Positions 49,496 through 60,570 of a DNA stretch of 64,000 nucleotides are shown here, one piece after another; position 1 is the stretch's first letter; the number at the start of each line of letters is the position of its first letter. The DNA lies in assembly GCA_017871115.1 (NCBI GenBank), contig JAFCIZ010000007.1, positions 372,001 to 436,000 of the forward strand. The letters run 5' to 3'. Origin of the DNA: Cunninghamella blakesleeana. Its lineage: Eukaryota; Mucoromycota; Mucoromycetes; Mucorales; Cunninghamellaceae. The notes below the pieces were generated by a model that was not told the DNA's origin, searched no databases, and worked only from the letters and a program-made list of their open reading frames with translations. A program made the position numbers and the translations under genes.

Positions 49496-51064
49496 TTAAT
49501 CTATTGAATACCAATGAAGAGAAGGATTATTGTGTTGAGTTTGAGAACAAATTAATATACCAGGATTCGATTTCCATGATGAATGTAAAGTAGCTGTCCT
49601 ATTATCATCATCTTCATCCTGATTTTCTTGATTATTATTGTTGATAGTTGATAAAGTAGGTTGAACATAAGGAGCTGAATTAGTGGAATAGAAGGAAGAA
49701 AAAATAGTAGCATGAGGGATAGATCCATTGAACGAGGGTGAAGTCCAAAAAGGATCTACATTGCTTTTATTTTCTGTTAGTGACCATAGTCGTACTTTAT
49801 TATCATCTCCAGACATGGTGAATGTGTTTGTATCTCGATCAAGATCAAATGCTAATTGTCTTGTATGCTCGTTACTATGCCCATTAAAACGTTGTATAGG
49901 TTTTGAATTCATTTTATGATTATGGTTATAATTATTATTATTATTATTATCTAGATAGTGACGATGTGTGGATGATGATGATGATGATGATGCGAAACGT
50001 TGATCCCAAATATAAATTGATCCATTCATACCAGCTGTTAAAATTGAATGTCCCGATGAAAGATAATCTAATGTTTTTAAATGTGTAATGGAGGAATGTT
50101 GCTGAAATTGTATAACATGCTTTATTTTTTTATTATCCCTATTAGTATATTCATAAGCTCTATCATCAATCAATTGAATATCCCCATTCCGGCACCCTAC
50201 CCATATTAAATGGGGCTGATCATCTACTAATTGAGTGGCTAAAATAGATGATTTACATTTCACTTGAGATATAAGTTCACATTCGCTATTTAAAATAAAT
50301 AACGTTTTATCTCCACCTACAAGAATCCTTTCATGTGGGTCAGATACATAAGAAGTCCAAAAGCTACCTTGTCTTCTTGAAAAACTACATACTATTTCAG
50401 GAGATTGTTCTTCTAATGGCTGATGTTGAGAGAGAGTGGTGGGTAAAGAAAGGCGCCACACTTGATTTGGTATATGATCATTGGATCCGAGATGTGTACC
50501 AATAATATGTTGCTGCGAAGAAATATTCATTGGATGGCTGATATGAAGTGATGTAATATTTGGATAGGTTTGAAATGGAAGACTTGTTTTCCATGTTTGA
50601 AGTGAAGTAGTAGAGGGATGAAATCCATAGCGTACAATAAATCCATTTTTATCGCCTAGAATAAATTCATTGGATGATTTATTCATAACCATATTGGTAC
50701 AGTGAAGAAAATAATCGTGTCGAATGGGATCTAAACTTGTTTGACATTGCTGAATCAATTGACTATAGAGTGATTGAATGCCATATCTTTTCATTGCTTT
50801 CATAGGTAGAATAGAATGAAGAGATCGTTGATGATAAAATGTATATAAGGAAGAAGTATAGGGTGAAGAAGGAATTAATAAATTGGATCTTGATATTTTC
50901 TTTTTCTTTTCTTGTAATTGTTGAAATGTCTCTCTTTTTTCTTTTTCTTGTTGTCTTTTTGCTTGCTTGAGAGACGCTAAACTATATTTTCCCGTTGGCA
51001 TAATTTTAAAATATCTTTTCTTGGTTTCGTCATAATAATAACCAGGGATCTCTAAAGTTGGCAT
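49496..51064 (-). CDS. DCAF4-like WD40 repeat protein
   Basis: A single exon of 522 aa. The N-terminal LEIPGYYYDETKKRYFKI motif is characteristic of DCAF4/WDR21, followed by a basic coiled stretch (KQAKRQQEKEKRET). WD40 repeats are diverged: clear ones are TAGMNGSIYIWDQR near residue 345 and MSGDDNKVRLWSL near 425. DCAF4 proteins are substrate receptors of CUL4-DDB1 ubiquitin ligases; that role here is inference. Ser, Asn and Gln inserts interrupt the propeller. It is convergent with BRN1, with the stops 294 bp apart, and divergent with the gene at 51350 across 285 bp that contain a (TA)n tract. Confidence 0.82.
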   Translation of the reverse strand: MPTLEIPGYYYDETKKRYFKIMPTGKYSLASLKQAKRQQEKEKRETFQQLQEKKKKISRSNLLIPSSPYTSSLYTFYHQRSLHSILPMKAMKRYGIQSLYSQLIQQCQTSLDPIRHDYFLHCTNMVMNKSSNEFILGDKNGFIVRYGFHPSTTSLQTWKTSLPFQTYPNITSLHISHPMNISSQQHIIGTHLGSNDHIPNQVWRLSLPTTLSQHQPLEEQSPEIVCSFSRRQGSFWTSYVSDPHERILVGGDKTLFILNSECELISQVKCKSSILATQLVDDQPHLIWVGCRNGDIQLIDDRAYEYTNRDNKKIKHVIQFQQHSSITHLKTLDYLSSGHSILTAGMNGSIYIWDQRFASSSSSSSTHRHYLDNNNNNNYNHNHKMNSKPIQRFNGHSNEHTRQLAFDLDRDTNTFTMSGDDNKVRLWSLTENKSNVDPFWTSPSFNGSIPHATIFSSFYSTNSAPYVQPTLSTINNNNQENQDEDDDNRTATLHSSWKSNPGILICSQTQHNNPSLHWYSID

Positions 51065-51102
51065 AATGTTGTTTCTATTATTATTTTCTTTTATTTAATG
51101 AG

Positions 51103-51137
<35 letters not shown>

Positions 51138-51349
51138 TGATAAAATAATATAAAGTAACTGATTATAAAAATATAAACAGGAATAAGAGAAAAAAAAACT
51201 AAATATATTTTTTTATTCTATCATAAAAAAAATTTATCAAAAAAATTATAATCTGAGATTGAATAGTAGAGAATTAAAGCATATATTGATTTTACTTTTT
51301 CATTTTTTTCCAATTCTTTCTTTTTCATATATTTAATTTTTTTTAAAAA

Positions 51350-52268
51350 ATGGATGAAACTACTCCTAATCAACCTGTAACAAACTTGGATACATATGAA
51401 AATTTTAAATTAGCCGATATAGACATTTTGAAGAGAAGAAAGAAGCATATTCAGGATTTATTAGCACAAAGTAATGATAGTCGACTTTGTAAACTGGTTT
51501 ATGACGAAAATGCAAGTAAAAAAGATAAAATAAAATAATTATATATGTAAGTATATGAATATCTATGTTATAATTAATCAATGCTTATTATTGTTTCATA
51601 AAGGTATTGAGTAATCTTAGTGAAGCCGATTTAAAATTATCTTATATTGCTTTATGGTCCGATTATATGAAAGCAAGAGTGGATGTTAAAGTTCAACGAG
51701 TAGAATTGAATTTAAGATTTCTTGATTTAGTGTTACGCGCTCAAGTACTTTATAGATTGTATATCAATTTTATCAGTCGTGTACCTTCTATAGCTAGTAA
51801 AATGCCTATTCATTCCTGGGTTTATTATGATGTGGCTACAACTAGTAAGTTATGTATAAAATAAAATGCTAATGCTATTATTATTATGATTATTATCATT
51901 GTTATTGTTGCTTATTCATATTCATTTTATCTATATATATATGTTAAGTATCTATCCTTTCTGGTAGTAAAATATACTCAAGTAAAAAATCCCTTTTAAA
52001 ATCTCTTCCATTAAATGATCGTGCCAGATCAAGAATCATGGAATTAATTGCTAAAAATGGTACAGAAATAATTGCATATACTGAATTTATTGATCTTGCT
52101 GAGATTGCTACAATTTCTACTGCAAGCTACCAATTATTATATGATGTATTGAATACAAACAAAGGTAGTATCGCCTTGTCTAATATTGATTCTGGACTTA
52201 AAGAATTATTCAAAATGGCTCCTACTTCACCTAAAAATCAAAAAGGCGCTCTTATTAGAAAGAACTAA
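51350..52268 (+). CDS. Unrecognised 240-aa protein, three exons
   Basis: Exons 51350-51511, 51604-51844 and 51949-52268 join in frame to 240 aa. I do not recognise the family. The N-terminus is charged and helical (DIDILKRRKKHIQDLLAQ). The middle exon is rich in hydrophobic and basic residues (SDYMKARVDVKVQRVELNL, VLYRLYINFISRVPS). The C-terminal part is helical, with KNGTEIIAYTEF and a Ser/Lys-rich end. No signal peptide or transmembrane helix is clear. The first intron has the GC donor GCAAGT at 51512; the GT donor three bases on gives no open join. The third exon begins at AAG (51948), not at the later TAG. Confidence 0.65.
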
Positions 52269-52886
52269 TCTCATCGGCAACAGCAACAATCATAACAGTA
52301 GTGATGTCACTAATAAATAATATTTTTTTTCTGTTAATGTTTTTTATTTCCCTTTCTCTCTTTCTTTTTTTTTTTCTCAAAAAAATGTTAATAATATGAT
52401 AATATTCTATATATATTTACTCTTCTATTTTTAATATATACATAGTCAATATATTCAGGGTTTAATTTTTTAGTTAGTTAGTTAGTTAATAATAAGCTTT
52501 ATTCCATATATATATATATATTAATCAATTTATCAGTAAATAGTATTTATAGTAAAACAATAAAATTAATCAAATAATGTTAGTGCTATATATTAAAAAT
52601 AGTCATCATCATCATCCATATCCACATAAGCAAGAAAAAAGTAATTAGTAAATTAAAAGAAATAAAAGAAATAATGTGTTATAATATCAAAAGTAAATAT
52701 ATAATAAATAATAAAAGAGTGAGGGAAAGTAAGGGAAAAAAACATACAATATACATATTAAAACATACCAAGGAAATATTATAAATGATAAAATAAAAAA
52801 GTTGTATAAATAAAATAAAATAAAATAAAAAATAATGGGCATATATAAGTGAATTTTTTTACATAAAAAAAAAAAGAGTGACAGAG
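52269..52886. other. Convergent intergenic region
   Basis: An AT-rich stretch between the 3' ends of the 240-aa protein gene and the MAP kinase gene. It contains a TTAG tetranucleotide run near 52471-52489 and TCATCA repeats near 52602-52615. Nothing else is seen. Confidence 0.5.
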
Positions 52887-53724
52887 TTAAATTCCATCGA
52901 GGAAAAACTCTACTTGTTCTTGATTACCAGACAATTTCATAAACCATTGGGCGTTTTCCATAAATTGAATAGATTCTTCATTGATTATTCGATGATGTAA
53001 AACAAAAGCATTCTCATTTTCAGCATCATTTAATTCTGCTGATACACTTTTATTTTTTTTAAATATAGTAGAAGAAGAAGATGAATGGGGATGATTGTTA
53101 TCATTGTTGTTGTTGTTATTATTATCATCCAATAATAATTTTGAAGTAGAGGTAGTAGTAGAAGAAGAAGAAGAAGGAAAAGGAGGAGGGGGAGGAGGAG
53201 AAATTATTTCATTTTGGTGCTGATTATGGTCATAGTATTGTTTAAAATAATCAATTTGATCAAGTACTAATTGTCTAGCCATGGACTTGTTTTCAAGCTG
53301 GTAAGAATCAAAAGACATTTGAAAAGGTGGACAATGTAGAGATTCTTCTTCAGGATCGGAAAAAATAGTAACAAAAGGATGTTCAAGAGCTTTTTCCATT
53401 GTGATTCTTTTTTCTGGATCTAATTGAAGTAATTGATTTAATAAATCAATTCCTAAAGGCGTACAAGTAGGAAATAATTCTTGAAACTGAATAAAAGATT
53501 GTTGTTTTTTCTCTTGATATATTGAAGTTAACATATCTTTAGTAGTCGTAATTTCTAAGTTATTATTGGACGATGAGGAGGATGAGGAAAAGAGTTCATT
53601 GTTGGACAATCCATATTTTTCCATAATTACTTGGAGCTGATCAACATGGTCTTTACCTTGAAAAAGTACTTTACGACCTAAAAGTTCACCAAAGATACAT
53701 CCTAATGACCATGTATCGACTATT

Positions 53725-53757
<33 letters not shown>

Positions 53758-54624
53758 TCGAATGTTAATTTTTTTTAGTGTTAAAAGAATCGAGCACTTT
53801 TTATTTTTTTATGGGTGCTTTTAATAAAAATTAACCACATCCCTATTTTTTTTTTTTTTATTATTCTTATTTGTCCTTACTTTGTTGATCATAATAACCA
53901 GTATTTAAAATAATTTCAGGAGCTCGATACCACCTAGTACAAACATATTCAGTTAAATAAATATTTTTATGCTTATGATTGACAGGGTAGCCTCTAGCCA
54001 TACCAAAATCACCGATTTTAATTTGACAATCTTTATTGATAAGAATGTTAGCTTTAATAGAAAAAAGAAAGATAGGATTGATCGGGGGTTAAATATATAT
54101 TTATATATTTATATGTATTTATGCATAATATATTTGTATATATATTTATTACCTGGTGTAAGGTCTCTGTGAATAATATGAGCCGAATGAATATAATGCA
54201 AACCCGAAAATAACTGATATAATATCCATTGAAAATGAATATCATATAAAGGTTGTTGAGAATGAATAACATCATGTAAACTTGTATCCATACATTGAAA
54301 AATAAGATACAAATCATCATTGACCAAATTTAAATCCAATAAATCAATAATACGTGGATGGCCGTGAAATTGATGTAAACATTTTATTTCTCTTAAACAT
54401 CGTTTTGTTATAGATGTTGATGTTGATGCCGTTTTATTATTATTATTTGGGAAAATATTGTATATTTTTTTAATAGCACAGAATGTTTGCGATTGTTGAT
54501 CATAAGCTGAATAAACTGTTCCTGAAGACCCTGAACCAATGTGTCGAATGATTTTATATCGTTCATGAATGATAAAATGGTCAGATCCATCTTCCATGAT
54601 AGGAATTGATTGATATACCATCAA
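52887..54624 (-). CDS. Slt2/Mpk1-like MAP kinase with HRDLT catalytic loop
   Basis: Exons 54624-54153, 54051-53881 and 53719-52887 join in frame to 491 aa. Motifs in order are the Gly loop GSGSSGTVY, catalytic Lys in CAIKKI, REIKCL, HRDLTPGAN, DFGMARG, the TEY phosphoacceptor site in [28 protein letters not shown] and [17 protein letters not shown] and the [10 protein letters not shown] form point to the cell-wall-integrity MAPK class (yeast Slt2). The usual Lys of HRDLK is Thr here. The subdomain around 280-300 carries a Ser/Asn insert, and a long Ser/Asn/Pro tail follows the kinase core. A C-terminal SDPEEE after the core resembles the common docking site. It is divergent with the PLD-like gene. 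Confidence 0.88.
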
Positions 54625-55435
54625 TGTACAAATGCTTGTTGTTATTATTTAATGTATAAGTTATATAAGGGACGAAGAAGAAGATAAAGTATAATAAAAA
54701 CCAGGAAAAAAAGGTAGGAAAGATAGGAAAGAGAGAGAGAAAGGAAAGAATGAAAAAATCATAATCAATTTAGATTTTTTAAAAAACAATTGTAATAATA
54801 ATAATTATAATTAAACAATTATTATAAATGAAAATTATTATAATAAAAAATACAATAAACTCCCTTTTTTGTGAATTCCTAGCCACACTTAATCGAGTAA
54901 TTCTTCATTCTCTAAAAAAGAGTGGTGAATCAACTGTGGCTTGTTATTTAAACTTGTAGGGTCTTTTTCTCCTAACAATCATAACCATTTTATGTACCAT
55001 GTGAGAGAGTATTATATTTATTCTTATTCTTATTATTATTCTTATTAAAAAATGAAAAAAAAGCTCCCCTTTTTGATTTGAAAATGCTATAAAAATATAT
55101 TTTTCCATTTGATAATTGTCAAAATATCCTTAAAGTCAGTGTGTTTCCGTTTTCCCCTTTTAAAAAAGCTCCTACAAAATCATTATTTTATTACCAAAAA
55201 ACCCTGAAAGAAATGAAATATAAAAAAAAGTTTAAAGAACCTTTTTATTTTTTTAATCTTTTCTCGGTTAAAATGATCAATTTGGAAAAAACCGGGCTTT
55301 TAATTTGACATTTATTACTTTGAACTTAAAAAATATTAAAAACTTCATTTTTTTTTTAAAAAAAACACGCTTTTCTTTTTCCTTTTCATTTTTATTTTTA
55401 ATAACCTTTATTATTAATCTCATTGTTATTTCAAT
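54625..55435. promoter_or_regulatory. Divergent intergenic region, MAPK / PLD-like gene
   Basis: 811 bp of AT-rich sequence with GA-rich runs just upstream of the kinase start (54705-54750) and T tracts near the PLD-like start. No ORF or RNA is evident. Confidence 0.45.
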
Positions 55436-57083
55436 ATGTCAAATTTAGCTTCGTTTTTAGAAAAGGTAATTATTCTTATGTCATTTTATTTTTTTTATTC
55501 TTTTCCTTTTTTAAAAAAATAGAGAAAGGGAGAGAAGGGGATGAAAAGAAACTTTATTCTTATTCTTATACTTTTTTCTATCTATTCTTATTTTTATCTT
55601 TATTAAAAAAAAGGGTTTAAGTCTTGCTAATACTGTTTTAGAACAGCAACAACAGCAACAGCAACAACGTACTCAACGCCAAAGTAGTTATAGTGAAGAA
55701 ACTCATCAGGTCAAACATACTAGTTCCTCCTCCTCCTCTTCTTCTTTGGAAGCTCTTGATAAACTTTTTGAATCTGCTGAACAACATATGAGTAGTGAAG
55801 ATGATAAGCAAATCCTTAGCCACTTGAAACAACAAGTTTCTCAACTTTTCCAACAATCTATTGGTAGTGGCAAATCTTATACCACCACCACCACCACCAC
55901 CTCTTCCTCTTCTAAATATAATAATAATGCTGATAGTGATGAAGAAGAAGAAGAAGGTTATGCTGAACGTGCCGAACATGCTCATTTAAATCAATTAGCT
56001 CAAGATTATAACACATATGATAAAGGGGATGATGATTCGGATTCGGATAAAGACGATGATAATAATGACGATAATCAAGTAACTTCTCGTGGTATTAATA
56101 GAAATAAAAATCATCAACTTGGTAATGATGGTTTTTACACTGTTAACAAGGTTAAAAAACAACGTCATCATGCTAACCACTATCGTAAACAAATCTCTTG
56201 TAATGAATTTAGACCTGATTATTTGTCTAATGTTCCTAATGATATTTATTGTATGCCTATGTTCTTCCCCAGCGAAGATTCTTATAATGTAAACTATATT
56301 TTTTTTTTTTAAAAAAAAAAAAACAGATGCATTGGAGGCATCAATGAAACAAAAAAAAAAAAAGGATTATACGTATATGTGTTGTTATTTATTGTTATTA
56401 TTTATGTTTATATATTTGTTTATTTATATTTATATTTATATTTATATTTTTTTGTATGGATATATTTTTAGACATTCCATTCAGCTTTATCCAGTGCGCA
56501 AGAAAAGTTACACATTGCCATCTTTTCACTTACCGACAATGCTACTGCCAACGTCATTATTGATGCCAAAGAAAGAGGGGTAGACGTACGTATTATTGCT
56601 GACAATGATCAATTAGAGGCCAAAGGTGGTGATGTACTTCGCTTACACCGTGATTATGGTATTCCTCTTAAAACTGATAATAGGTAAATAACAACAACAA
56701 TAATAATGATGATCAGAGAATAATAATAATAATAATAAAAAGGAGGGAGAATGGGAGAGTAAAGGGAGTGTAATACTAACAAAAAAACCGGATTTTCTTT
56801 TTTTTTATATAGTGAGCAATTCATGCATAATAAATTTGCTATCATTGATGAAAAGATTGTTATTACTGGTAGTTTCAATTGGTCTATTGGGTAATATATA
56901 TGATAAACAATATACTTATATAGAGTATTACATATAAAACTAGTATATCTTACTTTTTCTCTTTCTTTTATATATAGTGCTAGATTCAAAAATCGCGAAA
57001 ATATTGTCATTACCAATATTCCCGAAGTTGTTAGTGCTTATGATAAGGAATTCAAGAAACTCTGGAGTGTCATTGAACAATAA
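55436..57083 (+). CDS. PLD6/Zucchini-like phospholipase D superfamily protein
   Basis: Exons 55436-55465, 55614-56288, 56472-56683, 56813-56890 and 56978-57083 join in frame to 366 aa. The first 235 residues hold a Gln run, Ser run, helical segment and acidic stretch, and end with a basic CNEFRPD motif. The catalytic domain follows: IFSLTDNATANVIIDAKERGVDVRIIAD, and a single HKD motif, HNKFAIID, with GSFNW after it. Single-HKD members act as dimers; in animals PLD6 works at the mitochondrial surface on cardiolipin or as a piRNA nuclease. Which activity applies here is unknown. There is no N-terminal membrane anchor as in animal PLD6. A CAG before an ATG at about 56328 is not used, as it would stop the frame. 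Confidence 0.87.
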
Positions 57084-57663
57084 TAATAATAATAATATTA
57101 ATAATAATAGTGTTAGATTTGTATTAGTTACTTTATTATTTAAAATAAAAATGAATGTATATTTTTTTTTTTTTTTGATCTTTTACTTTTAATTGGTGTA
57201 ACTTTTTTATGTTCATCATCATATGATTAAACTAAAAAAAATAAATAAAAAAAAAAATAAATTAAAATGAATTGGATAAAGTAAAAATAAATATTAATTA
57301 TATTAAATAAATATGCCGATTTGATTTTTGATCTTTCACACACAAAAGGAAAGTGTAGAAGAATGATGATGATTTTAAAAGGAATATCTATTTTTTTCAG
57401 GGACGAAATAATACATGAAAGTAGGTCAGCAAAAGTAACCAAAACAGGATGAGAGACCGAAAAAAAAAAAATCCCATTATTGTTGAACAAAACGTTATGA
57501 TATATAGATTTTATTTTTAATATTATTTTTAAAAAAATTGGGTCATTCCATTTTTTTTTATAATAAATTTTTATTTTCGTTTTCGTTTTTCTTTCTCCTT
57601 CTTTCTACTTTCTACTTTTTTTTTTTTTTTTTAATATCATTCACTTTTATCCATAAAACTTTA
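57084..57663. other. Intergenic sequence
   Basis: AT-rich, between PLD-like and prolidase-like genes on the same strand. It ends in a pyrimidine-rich leader (TTTCTTTCTCCTTCTTTC, near 57590-57630) before the ATG at 57664. Nothing else is seen. Confidence 0.5.
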
Positions 57664-58547
57664 ATGTCCCCGCATGCCAAGAGTTTATATCGTCCTGTAC
57701 CAAAGTTGCCAACCAAGCAACATTGTCAAAAAGTATGTAATATGATATTACAATCCAACCCAAATATTAAAAATGGATATATTTATCATCGAGGCAAATC
57801 ATCTAATGGAAAAGATCCGGCCGTTGAATCAGAACATCGTGCTGACAGATATTTATTTTATTTAACTGGTAAAGTAAAAAAAAATAGTATTTTTAAAAAT
57901 CCGAATATTTGAGCTCTTTTTTTCTCATTTTATTTTATTAAAAATAATAATAGGTGTTGAAGATCCAGATTACCATGTACTAATTCATATTCATACCAAT
58001 CAAGTTTACCTTATTACACCTGCTATAGCTGATGATGAAGAATATTTATGGAAATGCCCACCGGAAAACCCAACTCAATTATTACGTTTATATGATGTTG
58101 ATATTGTACTTGAAGAAAATGATCTTTTTACACTTTGGCATAATAATAATAATTATAATAATAATGTTAACACACCAATACCACCACCTGATATAATTTA
58201 TACGTTATCTACTACTGACTTTTCTTTTATTCCTACAAAGTATCATGCCTTGATTAATAAAGAGGACTTGGGATCTATAGTAGATGAATGCCGTCTAATA
58301 AAATTTAAATGGGAAATACAGCTTATAAGGCAGGCTTGTTATGCAAGTTCTCAAGCTCATATTGCTTTGATGAAAAATGCATATCCTGGTCAACCTGAAT
58401 TTGAATTGGTGGCTTTATTTAAATGGATTTGTTCTCGTTATGGACTATCTCGTCAAGCTTATGTAAAAGGAATTATAGATATATGGAAATGAGAAAAAAA
58501 AAAAAGGATGATCATCATCATAAAAAAATGAAAACCGGTTTTTTTAT

Positions 58548-58592
<45 letters not shown>

Positions 58593-59732
58593 ATAAATAG
58601 CTACCTATAGTAGTATCAGGAAAAAGAACCGCAGTATTACATGAAACTCGCCATAATCATTCACTTCCAACAGATGAAAATGCTATGGTACTAGGTAATT
58701 CATTTGTCTATCTATCTATTATTTACTACTATCATTAATATTAAAATAATACTAAAGGATGATTGCTTTTTTAAAAAAATTAGTTGATGCAGGTGGTGAA
58801 AAATTATGTTACAGTGCAGATATTACTCGATGTTATCCTGTTACTGGAAAATTTTCTTTAGAAGCTAAAATCATCTACGAAATCGTCTTAAAAATACAAG
58901 AAGTATGTATTATAAATAAAAAGAATGACCGTAATACAAGAGAATATATTATATAGTGCTTAAGTTTTATATTTATTTTTGTTATTTTATTATTATTATA
59001 TATAGACTGTATTATCACATCTTAAACCAGGTATTATGTGGAATGATATGGAAATGTTAGCAATTCGAGTGTTGTGTGAAGAATTATGTCGAATTGGTAT
59101 TCTTATTGGGGATATAGATGAATTAATTGAATTGAATATTCCAACTACATTTTATTACCATAGTAAGTCATCAATAGATAGATATATTACAAAAGAAACG
59201 ATATGTATTTTTTTTTTCTTGAATCATGAAATAACGTGCATATATTTTATTTTTATTTATTTTGCGGTAAACATATCTTTCCCATGCTGTCGGCTTAGAT
59301 GTGCATGACGTAGGCGGGTAATTATATAAATATACAGATACACATGTATATATGTATGCATTTACTCATATCCAATTTATTTATCCTCTTTTTTGATATA
59401 GGCGAAAGTTAATATATGACAAGGAGAGTGGTAAAGAGGTATTGTCCAATTTTTTAGATGATCGACCTTTAGAAGCAAATATGGTTATTACTGTTGAGCC
59501 AGGGATATATTTTAATTCAAGATGGATTAAGATGTGGACACAATGCCCTGGGTATGAGCAATTTTTTGATTTAGCTCGTATTCAACAATATAGTGTAGTA
59601 GGTGGAATTCGGATCGAAGATACTGTAGTAATCACTGATTCAGGATATGAAAATTTAACAACAGTTCCAAAATCAGTTCAAGATATTGAAAACCTAATGG
59701 CTTGCCGTGATGATAATGATCATGTTATATAA
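57664..59732 (+). CDS. Prolidase-like Xaa-Pro peptidase (M24B)
   Basis: Exons 57664-57868, 57954-58462, 58601-58694, 58784-58902, 59006-59162, an exon ending at 59317, and 59402-59732; total near 470 aa. The N-terminal creatinase-like domain has SEHRADRYLFYLTGVEDPDYH. The pita-bread domain supplies the metal ligands: Asp in VDAGGE, Asp in YSADITR, His in SHAVGLDVHDVGG, Glu in TVEPGIY and Glu in GGIRIEDTVV. It is probably cytosolic and cleaves Xaa-Pro dipeptides. The exon with the His ligand has no AG acceptor before it; the only AG (59297) would join in frame but delete that His. A Asn-rich loop interrupts the N-terminal domain, and a T tract of about 40 bases sits in the second intron. Confidence 0.88.
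58551..58591 (+). repeat. Poly(T) tract in a prolidase intron
   Basis: About 40 T residues stand just before the TGATAAATAG acceptor of exon 3. Its length is likely to be unstable and hard to sequence. Confidence 0.8.
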
Positions 59733-60570
59733 TAACTATTCATTTTTATTATTTTTTTTTTTTTTTTTTTTGATTTTAATTTAATTGTATTTTTTTTTAT
59801 CAATGTATTTTTAATTCTATTTCATTCGTCATCTTCTTTAATTTGTCAAATATATTATAAGATTTTTTTTTATTATTTCTTTTTTTTTTTCTATTTTTTT
59901 TAAAAAAAAAGAGATATCTTGTATTACTATATTATTTGGAATAAAAATATATTTAGTTATTTATTTTTCTGTATCACTGGAGTATATATATATATTACAT
60001 ACTATTTTTTTAGGTTTATTTTATTGTATATATAAATAATAGATAAATATATTTATGTATAGATAAAATGAAATTTTTTATATATAAACATATATTAACT
60101 TATATATTAAAAAAAGAAATATATTGAATTTTTTATATAATAGAATAATTTTCATTGTTTTTATAATGAATCAATGGCAAACTATAAATCTGTTACACTA
60201 AATAGTAGTAATGGTTTATTTTTTTAAAAAATAAATATATTATAATTTTATTCTTCTTCTTAACTATTGGTATCATAGTTAAATTTAACACACCAATTAT
60301 CCATAAATATATTCTATTGTATATATATTTACATATACGTATATGATGTTCAAACATCATATAGTTTCATAATGGTAATATTTTCATGGTAAATTTAGGA
60401 TAGAAATGCTAAATTTAAACTCAATCGGATTGTTGGGCCAAAATAAAAAAATAATTTTTGTTTTATTTCAATTTCTCCTTTTTTCGTCTCTCTTTTTTTT
60501 CTTTTATTCTTTTTTTATTATTATTTCACCTACATTCTTTCTTACCTTTTTCTATATATATATATAAAAC
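59733..60570. other. AT-rich intergenic sequence
   Basis: 838 bp with T and AT runs, between genes on the same strand. A pyrimidine-rich segment and TATATATATATAAAAC (60553-60570) precede the SAPS start. Otherwise nothing is seen. Confidence 0.55.

Noticed and set aside
56328..56583. An extra PLD-like exon beginning ATGCATTGGAGG after a CAG
   Set aside because: It meets a stop after six codons in the required phase. The later TAG at 56470-56471 joins in frame into the catalytic domain.
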